Shown here piece after piece: positions 34,304 to 45,710 of a stretch of DNA of 64,000 nucleotides. Origin of the DNA: Antilocapra americana (taxonomy: Eukaryota; Chordata; Mammalia; Artiodactyla; Antilocapridae). Every line of letters begins with the position of its first letter. Within the stretch, counting starts at the first letter, position 1. The stretch covers positions 20,654,597 through 20,718,596 of the forward strand of contig ML664199.1 of NCBI GenBank assembly GCA_007570785.1. The letters run 5' to 3'. Under the pieces are notes generated by a model. The model was not told where the DNA came from, ran no database searches, and saw nothing but the letters and a program-made list of their open reading frames with translations. The position numbers and the translations under genes are program-made.

Positions 34304-34637
34304 TCACTGACTACGAACTGTCTACTTTGTCATTGTGGATGATGTGTTGTGGTAGCCAAAATGTCCTGTAGGACCAGCTGATATTCCTCAGCCAGTTGAG
34401 AAGGTTGGACAGCTCTTAGCTGTCAGCCCTTTATGCAAATTGCCCTCTGCTGAAAAGTGAGCTGACAGGCTCAAGGTCATAACTTGTTCCCAGGTTGCTA
34501 ATGCAAGGGTACAGAAGGCTTCTCTCTTTTTCCACAGTGTGGGACACGCTGAAGGGCTAGCTCAGCTTCAGAGCTCCTCCTGTCATCAGCTGAGGACTCT
34601 TTGTGCCTGAATTACATTCCCACTTCTCCCTCCAGCT
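34304..34637. other. Intergenic, no recognised element
   Basis: Moderate-GC unique sequence without coding signal. Confidence 0.45.
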
Positions 34638-34848
34638 GATTTCCCAGGTGACTCAAGTGATTAAGAGTCCACCCGCAATGCAGGAGACACAGGAGATGTG
34701 GGTTCAGTCTCTGGTTCTGGAAGATCCCCTGCAGGAGAAAATGGCAACCCACTCCAATATTATTGCCTGCTGAAACCCATGGGCAGAGGAGCCTGGCAGA
34801 CTGTTGTCCCTGGGGTCGCAAAGAGTTGGACGTGACTGAGCACGCAAG
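34638..34848 (+). mobile_element. Bov-tA SINE
   Basis: TTCCCAGGTGACTCAAGTGAT head, GCAATGCAGGAGACACAGG, then GGCAACCCACTCCAATATT and GTCGCAAAGAGTTGGACGTG 3' end. Confidence 0.9.
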
Positions 34849-35154
34849 CCTGTTTCCCTCCACCCAGTCCTCCTTCCTTCCATTCCCTGTAAGTGCTGAT
34901 CCCCGGACAACTCTAAAAAACTTCCTCCTAAGAAATTTTCCCCTCATCACCTGCAGGGAACCCAACCTGTGGCCATCATCAATTAATATCTGAATAATTA
35001 TGTATACAATATTGCTGCTACTATTGTAAAGAACTAATAATTTAACAAAGGAGATTACTTTCATTTGCATTGTTTTCAAAACCCATTCATATCTGCTATC
35101 TCAATGGGGCTTTCCGGTAATTCTGTGAGGTAGATATAGATATATGTTCTCATT

Positions 35155-35430
35155 TCTCTCAGGTCATATGGTAATTCTGGAGATTCTTAGCCTTTGAAAA
35201 AAATTACCAGCCTCTTTTCTAAAATACACCATTTTACATTCTTACCAGCAGTGTTTAAGAGTTCTAATTTCTCCACATTCTCCCCAACACGTGTTATTAT
35301 ATTCCTATTTCACTACAGTCCTCCTAGTGGGTGTGAAGTGGTATCTCATTGTGTTTATTTGCATTTTCCCTATGGCTAATGATATTGAGCATCTTTTCGA
35401 GTGCTTAATTCGCCATTTGTATATCTTTTT
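35155..35430 (-). mobile_element. Old L1 ORF2 3' part, reverse
   Basis: AGGTCATATGGTAATTCTGG, ACATTCTTACCAGCAGTGTT, GTGTGAAGTGGTATCTCATTG and GATATTGAGCATCTTTTCG are the reversed C-terminal ORF2 region of an old L1. Confidence 0.82.
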
Positions 35431-35451
35431 TCCTCCATTTTCTGGTTCCCA

Positions 35452-36353
35452 GCATGGGACTGCCACACCACAAGCAAGCTGGGGTGAAGATGATCGGAAG
35501 TCCCTGTGTTCTGGGCCATGCTGAGCCTCGGGTACAACCTCCACCCTATGAGTGGGGTCTGGGTGGAAGAGGGAGCTTGTGACTTCTGGGCTACACTTGC
35601 CAGAATTTAGCCTCTGCCACTCAGCTGCTGCTGCTACTAAGTCACTTCAGTCGTGTCCACCTCTGTCCAACCCCATAGATGGCGGCCCACCAGCCTCCCC
35701 CGTCCCTGGGATTCTCCAGGCAAGAACACTGGAGTGGGTTGCCATTTTCTTCTCCAGTGCATGAAAGGAAAAGGAAAGTGAAGTCGCTCAGTCGACTGCC
35801 AGTGACCCTGTGGACTGCAGCCCACCAGGCTCCCCTGTCCATAGGATTTTCCAGGCGAGAAAACTGCCTTTGCCTTTGCCATTGCCTTCTCCATCTGCAA
35901 CTCAGAGCCGGAGGAAATAAGAAACGTTGGTGGCCTACCTCTCTGTGAGATATTGTATCCCTTGACTGTGAGCTGAGGGGAAAAGCAGCCCTGTCTTCCT
36001 GGTAATGAAGAGAAAAAGTTAAAATTTTGTGTAACCTCCTGCTCCTTCTGCCTCTGTAACTTAGCTTACTCCTTGCAAAGTCTGGATCACGTAGGTCTCA
36101 GAAACTAGGGACTCACAATACTAGGAACTGGAGTTTATCTCACTCATCCTTGTCCTGCTCTTTGCAATCGCCCAGCTCCTGCAAACTCACAAACCCACTT
36201 AATCATGCCTGTCTGTGTATAAAAACTCTAACCCTTCTGTTCGGGGCTCGGAGCTTGGATTGTAACTCCTCTGGGCCCACTGGTGAAATAAACCTGAGTT
36301 CTCCAACTCTCCAAGTGTGGTGCTTGGTTTCTCGAGTACTGGTTTCTGCAACA
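35452..36353 (+). mobile_element. Probable solo LTR of an endogenous retrovirus, split by Bov-A2
   Basis: From TGGGACTGCCACACCACAAG to TGGTTTCTGCAACA the element begins TG and ends CA. Near its 3' side are a TATA box (TATAAAA, 36218-36224) and, about 70 bp on, AATAAA (36287-36292), the order expected of U3-R-U5. The body without the SINE is about 630 bp. No gag, pol or env is adjacent. I do not see a clear target-site duplication, so the ends are provisional. Confidence 0.6.
35621..35893 (-). mobile_element. Bov-A2 SINE (Bov-A dimer)
   Basis: Two Bov-A units in reverse, linked by the diagnostic GAAAGGAAAAGGAAAGTGAAG spacer near 35763-35784. The flanks TCTGCCACTCAG and TCTGCAACTCAG agree at 11 of 12 positions and are a probable target-site duplication. 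Confidence 0.93.
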
Positions 36354-37055
36354 GTAATACCATCCAAACTGGAGATACCATCATACTGGGCTAAGGAAGC
36401 TGGGGCAGAGAGAGAAAGCAAATCATGGCTCAAGTTGATATTTTTGAATAACTATTTCTTCCTGTAATGTATTCCCTTAGGACAATTTCCAGAGGCATTA
36501 AATGCTTTTTTAATGCTTTATTTACTAGAATTTTCAGACTCTCCCTGCTTAGTGTACATGTCACTGAATTTGCTATATTATTCCCTGGAACAAACACTTC
36601 CAAAATCTCCGTGGCTAAATACAAAAAAAAAAAAAGCTTATTCCTTGCTCATGCTACATTCCAACACAGGTTGAAATGCTTGTCACAGCAGGAACCCAGG
36701 CTGATGAAGACTATTTCAGCATGTGCTTGCATAATCACTGCAGCAGAGGGAAGGTAAAGACAGATACCAGAACTTAAAGTCTCCTGCAAGGAGTGAACCA
36801 TGTCATTTCACATTTCGTTGGCCAAAGCAAATAACATGGACACCTCTTTCTTCAAGGGAGCAGAAAAGTATATGCTCACTATATGTGGGGAAGCAGAACC
36901 AGGACTTTTTCAATAGCTCTAGTGATTATCACACAGTGAATATCTTTCTGATTATTCTTTATAGATTATGTAAACCTGTAGAACCTTGGAAAATTTGAGA
37001 TTGGGATAGAGTGAGAAATGCTTTTTTCCCCCCTAATATGGCATTTAGGGTCTAC
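36354..37055. other. Intergenic; possible old DNA-transposon remnant
   Basis: Around 36660-36880 (CAGGAACCCAGGCTGATGAAG, GGCCAAAGCAAATAACATGG, GGGAGCAGAAAAGTATATGC) resembles an old interspersed repeat whose family I cannot name. The remainder is unique. Confidence 0.4.
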
Positions 37056-37258
37056 TTGGTGCTTAGTCGCTCAGTTGTGTCTGACTCTTTGTGACCCCAT
37101 GGACTATAGTTCACCAGGCTCCTCTATCCATGGGGATTCTCCAAGCAAGAATACTGGAGTGGGTTGTCATGCCCTCTTCTAGGGGATCTTCCCACCCAGG
37201 TATCAAACCCAGGCCTCCCATACAGCAGGCAGATTCTTTACTGTCTGAGCTACCAGAG
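37056..37258 (-). mobile_element. Bov-tA SINE
   Basis: GTGCTTAGTCGCTCAGTTGTG, CTTTGTGACCCCATGGAC, GAATACTGGAGTGGGTTG and the reversed head ACTGTCTGAGCTACCAGAGA. Confidence 0.92.
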
Positions 37259-37462
37259 AATTACCTATTTTAGGTAATTCATTGGAAATAAAATAAGTGA
37301 TTGTATTTGTGCTCAGTTTGTGGAGCAGTGCATTAAGATCACATTTTGAGGCACACACACTTCAGTGGGGGCAGAATAATGGTGGTCAATTCCACCTCAC
37401 CAGTGTCAGTAAAGGGTTAGTAAGTGAACTACTTTTAGATCAGTCCTAAACTATGAATGTTA

Positions 37463-37668
37463 GGGCTTCCAGAATCCACCTGCCAATGCAGGAGATGCAA
37501 GGGATAAGGATTCAATACCTGGGTTGGGAAGATCCCCTGGAGGAGGAAATGGCAACACACTCCAGTATTCTTACCTGGGAAATGCATGGATGAAGAGTCT
37601 GGTGGCCTACAGCCCATGGGATAGCAAGAGTTTGACACAATCGAGCAACTGAGCATGCACTCATGCTC
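37463..37668 (+). mobile_element. Bov-tA SINE
   Basis: Head partly lost (GGGCTTCCAGAATCCACCTG), then GCCAATGCAGGAGATGCAAG, TGGGTTGGGAAGATCCCC, and a 3' end GACACAATCGAGCAACTGAG. Confidence 0.88.
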
Positions 37669-37729
37669 ATGATCTGTGAGTTATGTGTCCACCAAGTGAA
37701 ATAAATTATCCTGCAAAGAAGTTGAATAA

Positions 37730-38050
37730 AAGTAACAGAAACAAACAGCTTAGAATATCTGAGAAACTGCTGTGAGATGCTTATAGGTAAGGGATGAGGA
37801 TTGGCAAGATGTAAGGCTGAGCAGGTAGGAAAGAAACATATGGGTAGGCATTTGGGGTTTATCCTAAAAACAAAGCAGAGCTATTAAAAGCTTTTAGTCT
37901 GAAAACTAATCTAGTAAACTTCATTTTTAGAAACATTTATCAGAGAGCTCTGTGGAACATGAATTAGAAGATGCAGAACTAGAGGCACTAAGATCATGTA
38001 AGAGATGATTACCATAGTACAGGGAAGGTGCTGAGGAAAAAGTTATGAGA
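37730..38050 (+). repeat. Ancient mammalian interspersed repeat, family unresolved
   Basis: GTAGGCATTTGGGGTTTATCC, then ATCAGAGAGCTCTGTGGAAC, and GATTACCATAGTACAGGGA follow a widespread old repeat (remove, shift, decreasing-identity style) that also appears at 50110-50480. Confidence 0.4.
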
Positions 38051-38234
38051 ACTGATATTTAATGAGGTAGATCCTGCCTCTTGGAAATCTTTTAGCTCCT
38101 TCTCTTCATACAGTTATAATAGTTGGGGTAGTTCATTGCTCACTCCTGGACCCTCTTCTCCATATACTCTCTCCCTTTAGTGATTCCCATCTAGTCTATG
38201 AATGTTAATGTCTTTCCATAATGTTCATAACATT

Positions 38235-39161
38235 TTAAAGGAGACAGGGATTAAGACAATCCCCATGGAAAAGAAATGCAAAAAAGCAAAATGGCTGTCC
38301 CAGGAGCCCTTGCAAATAGCTGTGAAAAGAAGAGAAGCAAAAAGCAAAGGAGAAAAGGAAAGATATTCCCATTTGAATGCAGAGTTCCAAAGAATAGCAA
38401 GGAGAGATAAGAAAGCCTTCCTCAGCGATCAATGCAAAGAAGTAGAGGAAAACAACAGAATGGGAAAGACTAGGGATCTCTTCAAGAAAATTATAGATAC
38501 CAAGGGAACATTTCATGCAAAGATGGGCTCGATAAAGGACAGAAATGGTATGGACCTAACAGAAGCAGAAGATATTAAGAAGAGGTGGCAAGACTACACA
38601 GAAGAATTGTACAAAAAAGATCTTCACGACTCAGATAATCACAATGGTGTGATCACTCACCTAGAGCCAGACATCCTTGAATGTGAAGTCAAGTGTGCCT
38701 TAGAGAGCATTACTACAAACAAAGCTGGTGGATGTGATGGAATTCCAGTTGAGCTATTTCAAATCCTAAAAGATGATGCTGTAAAAGTGCTGCACTCAAT
38801 ATGCCAGCAAATTTGGAAAACTCAGCAATGGCCACAGGACTGGAAAATGTCAGTTTTCATTCCTATCACTAAGAAAGGCAATGCCAAAGAATGCTTGAAC
38901 TACTGCACAACTGCACTCATCTCACACCCTAGTAAAGTAATGCTCAAAATTCTCGAAGCCAGACTTCAGCAATATGTGAACCGTGAACTTCCAGAAGGTC
39001 AACCTCATTTTAGAAAAGGCAGAAGAACCAGAGATCAAATTGCCAACATCCGCTGGATCATCAAACAAGCAAGAGAGTTCCAGAAAAACATCTATTTCTG
39101 CTTTATTGACTATACCAAAGCCTTTGACTGTGTGGATCACTATAAACTGTGGAATATTCTT
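38235..39161 (+). mobile_element. BovB LINE, left part, interrupted by L1
   Basis: A long open frame (38202 onward) encodes the region before the RT and the RT core: IPMEKKCKKAKWLSQEP near 38260, LTEAEDIKKRWQDYTEELY near 38560, GCDGIPVELFQ near 38730 and FIDYTKAFDCVDH near 39100. It stops at the L1 insertion. This is the best-preserved BovB coding stretch in the window, and continues at 40326. Confidence 0.95.
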
Positions 39162-40325
39162 TTTTTTTTTTTTATTGTTTTTGCCATACATTGTCATGAT
39201 ATCACCATGGGTTTACATATGCTTCCCCTCCGGAACCCCCCTCCCTCCTCCCTCCCCCCGGGGAAATCTCACTGCACCAGTCCCGAGCATCAATCCTGGG
39301 CTGGCGATTGATTAGACACATGACAATTAACATGCTTCAATGCCCTTCTCCCATATCATCCCACCCTTACCCTCATCCACAAAGTCCACGAGTCTATTCT
39401 ATACATCTGCGTTCCTTTTGTTGTCTCCCATGTTGGGTTCTCGTTACTGTCTTTCTAAATTCCATATATATGCGTTAATATACTGTATTGTTGTTTTTGC
39501 TTCTGGCTTACTTCACTCTGGATAATGGGCTCCAGTTTCGTCCATCTGAGTAGAATTGCTTCAAATGAATTTTTTTTTAATGCTGAGTAATATTCCATTG
39601 TGTATATGTACCACAGCTTTCTTATCCATTCGTCAGTTGATGGGCATCTAGGTTGCTTCCATGTCCTGGCTATTGTAAACAATGCAGCGATGAACATTGG
39701 GGTGCACGTGGCTCTTTCAATTCTGGTTTCCTCGGTGTATATGCCCAGCAGTGGGATTGCCGGGTCATATGGCAGGTCTATTTGCAGCTTTTTAAGGAAC
39801 CTCCACACTGTTTTCCATAGTGGCTGTACTAGTTTGCATTCCCACCAACAGTGTAAGAGGGTTCCCTTTTCTCCACATCCTCTCCAGCATTTATTGCTTG
39901 TAGACTTTTGGATGGCAGCCATTCTGACTGGTGTAAAGTGGTACCTCATTGTGGTTTTGATTTGCATTTCTCTGATAATGAGTGATGTTGAACATCTTTT
40001 CATGTGTTTGTTAGCCATTTTTATATCTTCTTTGGAGAAGTGTCTGTTAAGTTCTTTGGCCCACTTTTTAATTGGGTTGTTTATTTTTCTAGAATGTAGC
40101 TGCAGGAGTTGTTTGTATATTTTTGAGATTAATTGTTTGTCTGTTGCTTCATTGGCTATTATTTTCTCCCATTCTGAAGGCTGTCTTTTCACCTTGCTTA
40201 TAGTTTCCTTTGTTGTGCAAAAGCTTTTAATTTTAATTAGGTCCCATTTGTTTATTCATGTTTTTATTTCCAGTATTCTGGGAGGTGGGTCATGGAGTAT
40301 CCCGCTTTGGGTTATAGCAGAGAGT
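39162..40325 (-). mobile_element. Young L1, 5'-truncated, nested in BovB
   Basis: A poly-T at the left edge and the L1 3' UTR (39175-39450) lead into ORF2 on the minus strand. A 245-residue frame (39455-40192) is open to its natural stop and has the typical C-terminal features: the Cys/His motif [32 protein letters not shown] and [14 protein letters not shown]. Perfect 19-bp duplications TAAACTGTGGAATATTCTT lie at 39143-39161 and 40326-40344. Only the ORF2 C-terminus remains, without endonuclease or RT catalytic core, so it cannot move. Confidence 0.97.
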
Positions 40326-41306
40326 TAAACTGTGGAATATTCTTAAAGAGATGGGAATACCAGACCATCTGACCTGTCTTTTGAGAAACCTGTATGCAGG
40401 TCAGGAAGCAACAGTTAGAACAGAACATGGAACAACAGACTGCTTCCAAATAGGAAAAGGAGGACGTCATGCCTGTATATTGTCACCCTGCTTATTTAAC
40501 TTCTATGCAGAGTACGTCATGAGAAACACTGGGCTGGAAGAAGCACAAGCTGGAATCAAGATGGCCGGGAGAAATATCAATAACCTCAGATATGCAGTCG
40601 ACACCACCCTTATGGCAGAAAGTGAAGAGGAACTAAAAAGCCTCCTGATGAAAGTGAAAGAAGAGAGTGAAAAAGTTGGCTTAAAGCTCAACATTTCAGA
40701 AAACTAAGATCATGGCATCTGGTCCCATCACTTAATGGGAAATAGATGGGGAAATAGTGGAAGCAGTGTTAGACTTTATTTTTCTGGGCCCCAAAATCAC
40801 TGCAGATGGTGATTGCAGCCATGAAATTAAAAGACACTTGCTCCTTGGAAGGAAAGTTATGATCAACCTAGATAGCATATTGAAAAGCAAAGACATTCCT
40901 TTGCCAACAAAGGTCCATCTAGTCAAGGCTATGGTTTTTCCAGTAGTCATGTATGGATGTGAGAGTTGGATGAAGAAGAAATCTGAGTGCCAAAGAATTG
41001 ATGCTTTTGAATTGTGGTGTTGGAGAAGACTCTTGAGAGTCCCTTGGACTGCAAGGAGATCCAACCAGTCCATCCTAAAGGAGATCAGTCCTGGGTGTTC
41101 ATTGTAAGGACTGATGTTGAAGCTGAAACTCCAGTACTTTGGCCATGTCATGCAAAGAGTTGACTCATTGGAAAAGACCCTAATGCTGGTAAGTATTGGG
41201 AGCAGGAGGATAAGAGGACGACAGAGGATGAGATGGCTGGATGGCATCACTGACTCGATGGACATGGGTTTAGGTAGAGTCGGACATGACTGAGCAACTG
41301 AACTGA
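40326..41306 (+). mobile_element. BovB LINE, right part after nested L1
   Basis: Resumes at KLWNI and reads GIPDHLTCLLRNLYAGQ near 40351 and NNLRYAVDTTLMAESEEELK near 40573, where the catalytic YADD has become YAVD. The last part has lost the segment with the final tail repeat and ends GAGCAACTGAACTGA. The frame is broken near 40700. Confidence 0.94.
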
Positions 41307-41436
41307 TATACTGATGACTTCTAAACTTATCTTTCTCACCACAGACTTCAGACTCACCTACCTAGTGACCACATGATATATCCACTTTACATGTCTAATT
41401 GTCATCTCAAATTGTTGTGTCAAAAATGGACCTCCA

Positions 41437-41480
41437 GGGGCTTCCCTGGTGGTCCAGTGGTTAAGGTCTCAACTCTATAA
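41437..41480 (+). mobile_element. CHR-2-type SINE 5' fragment
   Basis: GGGGCTTCCCTGGTGGTCCAGTGGTTAAGG is the tRNA-derived head; the rest is lost. Confidence 0.75.
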
Positions 41481-41719
41481 TGGTGGAATCAAGTCATCAT
41501 CACCTGATACCTCTTTAGCTAAAAGTCATATGTCCATACATTATGTGTTGACTGAGGTACTGAAATATGAAGTACAGCACCAAAAGTGTTGGAATATAAA
41601 TCTAACCAGGTGTTGGATGTAAGTTCCAGTTTACTGGTTAAAAAAAAAAAAGATAGAGAAACAAGTTGAATGAGATCAGAAGGAAAAGATCAGGCAAATC
41701 AGAAGGCCAAATATGAGTG

Positions 41720-41929
41720 AAAGTGTTAGTCGCTTAGTCATGTCCAACTCTTTGTGACCTCGTGGACTGTAGCCTGACAGGCTCCTCTCTCCATGGAATT
41801 CTCCAGGCAAGAATACTGAAGTGGGTAGCCATTCCCTTTTTCAAGGGATCTTCCTGACTCAGGGACTGAAATCAAGTCACTTGCATTGCAGGCAGATTCT
41901 TTACTTTCTGAGCCACCAGGGAAGTCCCA
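41720..41929 (-). mobile_element. Bov-tA SINE
   Basis: GTGTTAGTCGCTTAGTCATG, then GACCTCGTGGACTGTAGCC, and the reversed head CTGAGCCACCAGGGAAGTCCC. Confidence 0.92.
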
Positions 41930-42135
41930 AAAGCCAACTAAACCAGTTTCTTCACCCAAAGGTATAACGGGAAAAAAGGCAAAAGGGGAGATGATGGCTC
42001 AATTTTAAAGAGACTTAGAAACAACACTTAAGAGCAACTTGAAATTTTGAATGGTAATTTGAATAAACCAATTGTGCATGCATATGCAATGGCCCTGGAA
42101 AAAAGAGATTTCTGAATTGGTAAAGTCTTGAAGTG

Positions 42136-42353
42136 CGTGTATGTTAAGTCATTTCGGTCGTTTCTGACTCTTTGCAATCCCATGGACTGTAGTCCTTAGG
42201 CTTCTCTGTCCATGGGATTCTTTAGGCAAGGATACTGGAGTGGGTTGCCATGGCCTCCTCCAAGGGATCTTCCGAACCTAGGGATCAAACCACATCTCTT
42301 GTCTCCTGTACTGACAGGCAGGTTCTTTAACACTAGTGCCACTTGGGAGGCCT
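42136..42353 (-). mobile_element. Bov-tA SINE
   Basis: GTTAAGTCATTTCGGTCG, GGACTGTAGTCCTTAGGC, TACTGGAGTGGGTTGCC and the reversed head CTAGTGCCACTTGGGAGGCC. Confidence 0.92.
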
Positions 42354-42476
42354 AATGTCTTGATAATTGTACAAATATCTAAGACTAGGGATAATAAAGA
42401 GAAAATTGGTATATTTAGTATATAGCATGTTAATATGTAAGTTCTTGTGGAACTTTTATATAGAGATGTCCATAGA

Positions 42477-42684
42477 CCAATTGTTTCCAACCAAGAGCAA
42501 CTTTTGACCTACAGGTGGCATTTGACATACCTGGAAACATTTTTGGTTGTCTCCTGGGAAGGTGTACAGCACTACTGAAATCTAGTAGGTACAGGCTAAT
42601 GAAATGACCATGCACAAGACAGTCACCCACAACAAAGAATGATTCAGCTAAAAATGCCAATATTGCTGAGGTTAAGAAACCCCA
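42477..42684 (+). mobile_element. MER20-type hAT MITE
   Basis: TTTCCAACCAAGAGCAACTT, CAGGTGGCATTTGACATACC, CATTTTTGGTTGTCTCC, AAATCTAGTAGGTACAGGC and the end GAGGTTAAGAAACCCC match MER20. Confidence 0.82.
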
Positions 42685-42775
42685 TGAGAGGCAGTCAAAT
42701 GTCTACACAAGGAATGTGGAGACCAGGGTTGCTTTGCTTACTTTGGCCTGGCGTATGATAAGCTCTAATATTTGA

Positions 42776-42988
42776 TGTGTGCTAAGTCACTTCAGTCATG
42801 TCTGACTCTTTGTGACACTTTGAACAGTAGGCCATCAGGCTCCTCTGTCCATAAGTATTCTCCAGGCAAGAATACTGGAGTGGGTTGCCATGCCCTCCTC
42901 CAGACTTAAGAGACTGAACCCGGGTCTCTTAAGTCTCGTGCATTGGCAAGTAAGTTCTTTACCACTAGTGCCACCTGGGAAGCCCCTA
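42776..42988 (-). mobile_element. Bov-tA SINE
   Basis: GTGTGCTAAGTCACTTCAG to ACTAGTGCCACCTGGGAAGCCCC in reverse. The flanks TAATATTTGAT and TAGTATTTGAT agree at 10 of 11 positions, a probable target-site duplication. Confidence 0.93.
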
Positions 42989-43232
42989 GTATTTGATAAT
43001 CCCGTTTTTATTGTGTAAATCTCCAGATTCTTCAATAATTGTGGGAAAGAGACAAAGAGAGAAATACTGTGTCAAGTGGGCTGAAGCTTAGATGATTGGT
43101 CTTAGATTTTATAAATGTACGTCATTAGCATATAGGTGATATTAGGAATCTTGGGAGTGAATGAAAACTTCTACAGGAGTTTGAATAGGGAAACAAAACA
43201 CTGTGAGATCTCACTGTGGACTAAAACCACTG

Positions 43233-43375
43233 GGGCAATTTTGAGATGACAGAGATGCTTGGTCTAAGCCCAGAGATTCTGAGTTAAATCTCAGGTAGTG
43301 GGGGGAGGGTGATAAGCATCATATCTTTAAAAACTCTCCATATCATTTTCTTTTAATGTGTAGCCACTATAGAAA
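43233..43375 (-). mobile_element. MER5-like hAT remnant
   Basis: GCCCAGAGATTCTGAGTTAA and ATATCTTTAAAAACTCTCCA...AATGTGTAGCC resemble a diverged MER5-type element. Weak. Confidence 0.45.
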
Positions 43376-45312
43376 ATCTAAGTGGTTTTTTTTTTCTGAA
43401 CACAAGCTTATTCATAAGACATACTGCATTCAGTGTGGTAGCTCAAGCAGTTAGCTGTAGTGTTTACAGTTTTTCTGGGTTTGCTAAAGCAAATTGATCT
43501 CTGTTGGTAAGAAAAAGGGCTGGAAAGTCCTTGACAACATAGAGGAAATCATTTAAAGACTTGGGGAGACAAGAAAGTAGATTAAATGGATCGTGTCTCT
43601 CACCCCTATATCCTGACAGGATCCTGAAGACTCCCCTCCCTTATTAATAAAAATACAGTGAAAAAGGAAATACCCGAAGTATTTAAAAATGCTTTACTCT
43701 ATTTTTTTTTTCCTGAGTCGGGAATGTTTGTGGAAGGAAGTATAATAAAAACGGTATTCCTGATCTCACAGGGGATGTGAGAAGCCAGCTGAGGCCTAGC
43801 CCAGGTGATGGCTGTTAACGGTCTGAAGCAAAGTGGGTATTGTTTTAATAGCCAGATGCTACACTCAGGGATCAGGGAATGACTTCAGTAGCAGAAATCT
43901 CTGACTGTGGTTAATTAATCATGGGGTCCCCAGGAATGAAATAGACAGACAGCCAATTAAGGTGTGTCTTGATTTATTTAACCAAAGCTATTCTAATTCT
44001 GGCGAACAGAGGCCTCACTGGAACCAACGTGCTAGAAAATTTTGGGTTCACAGACCCAGCATCACCCAATGGAAGGGAAGGCTGATACCTAGGAGGAAAG
44101 ATACTGCTGTACCACTACCCAGGCCTACACAGTCAACCTTCTGCCTTGTCTTTCTAATGGGGTTGGCAGTCATTAAACCTTCATACTTGTACACTGTGGA
44201 AAGGGGAAATACTTCAACTTGAGAAATTTGGATATTGGCTCAAAGTTATCATTGATTCCTGGGGACTTGTAATTCCACTGTAGTCAGCTGGATAGAGTCA
44301 GGGGTCATTGTGGACTCCAGGGGATAAATGGTGTTCTAACCTGAGTTTATTTCATGGTTGACCAAGTGGGACTCCCCTAACTATCCTGGGTTCATTTTCT
44401 CAGATCCTGAGTGAGTTGTGGGAATGGATATTTTAGGAGACTGGCAAACTCCCCAATTTCTTTCTTCCCCCTATAAAGACATGGCTCTTATTTTATGACA
44501 AGCCATTAAGTACTCTCTTTCCTAGCCAAAATAAGGAGTGAACAGGAGCCCTACAACCATGGAGGCTGCTTCCTGAAAGGTGTAGATTTGGTGACTAATA
44601 GACTGGTTTGGCTTTTGTAACCTCATAGTTTTTGGAAATAAAATCAGTAGAGGCTCCAGTTGTGGCTTCCATGGCAGTTTTTTTTTTTTTTTTAATTCCT
44701 CCTTGCTAGAATAAATGAATGTATCTGTTAACAATTACTGTGTAGTTACTGATCTTGTCAAAATATTTTTTATGTATTTTGGTAGATAGGCACCATGAGC
44801 AGTTTGTCTTCATTGAGAGACATAAACACCAATAAATCTTTATTGTCCTGCCTTAGGGGTACACAAGCTTTCTGGCTGTGTGCCACAGTCTAGTTTGCTG
44901 GGTCTTTGATCAAGGTACCATTTTGATCCAATATACACAAAACTTCATGCTGATAGGCCACGAAGATCAGAAAGTAGAAATGCTCCTGGATGATGTTGTA
45001 AGTCATATATGTGACTGTGAAAGTGTATAAGACTAAAGAGCTCTGATATGAAAGTAAAGGGCCTGAGTGTTTGAGGATCTGTGGCATTCCAGGTTACTCC
45101 TTTCAAAATGGGTATCCTAAATTTTGGATGCAGCATCTTTTTCTGTCTTACTCTGACCATTAACAAGATGATCTAAATTTTATCCTTCCATGATTGGAAA
45201 ACTTAGGTTCAGGGTTTTACAGCAAGTAACTGTCAACTGGTCCTTGTGACCTGGAAGTTCTCATGGTGCTTGAACTTTCTCTAGCACTTTGAGATACTGA
45301 ATGCACTTTCTA
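43376..45312. other. Intergenic; possible degraded ERV internal sequence
   Basis: 43900-45180 has a composition unlike its AT-rich surroundings, short frames on both strands and a T15 run at about 44677-44692. Phrases such as GGGGTCCCCAGGAATGAAAT and GAGGCCTCACTGGAACCAAC look like an ancient retroviral-type internal region, but I cannot assign a family or a protein domain. Not called as a gene. Confidence 0.25.
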
Positions 45313-45497
45313 AATCTAGAAGTAGATGGTTTTCTGGAACTCTCTTGCTTTTTCTATGATCCAGTGGATGTTGGCAATTTGGTCTCTGATTCCTCTGCCT
45401 TTTCTACATCCAGCTTGAACATCTGGGAGTTTGTGGTTCACATACTATTGAAGCCAGGCTTCAAGAATTTTGAGCATTACTTTGCTAGTGTGTGATT
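45313..45497 (-). mobile_element. BovB RT-region fragment, reverse
   Basis: CTTGCTTTTTCTATGATCCAG, TTCTACATCCAGCTTGAACATC and TTTTGAGCATTACTTTGC are the reverse of the BovB RT segment also present at 45900-46022. It has no 3' tail. Confidence 0.88.
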
Positions 45498-45710
45498 TGA
45501 AGACTGCATTAGAGTAATGTGTACTTGTTGATGTTTCTCTGAAAGACTTTTCACTTATTTCATGTGCATTTGTTTTGTTTCCCTATTCAAACTAAAAAAT
45601 TGTAAGTACTCTATCTTTTCTTTTGTACTCTGACATGATGGATTGACCAGTAAACTCATTGATTTAAAGAGATTTTAAAATAATTAAGGATATTTAATTT
45701 GATTTCACTC

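Noticed and set aside
38202..39311. Open frame of 369 residues as a host gene
   Set aside because: It is the BovB pre-RT and RT region read into the nested L1; the last part is antisense L1.
39600..40328. Open frame of 242 residues on the plus strand
   Set aside because: It is the antisense of the L1 ORF2 C-terminus on the minus strand.
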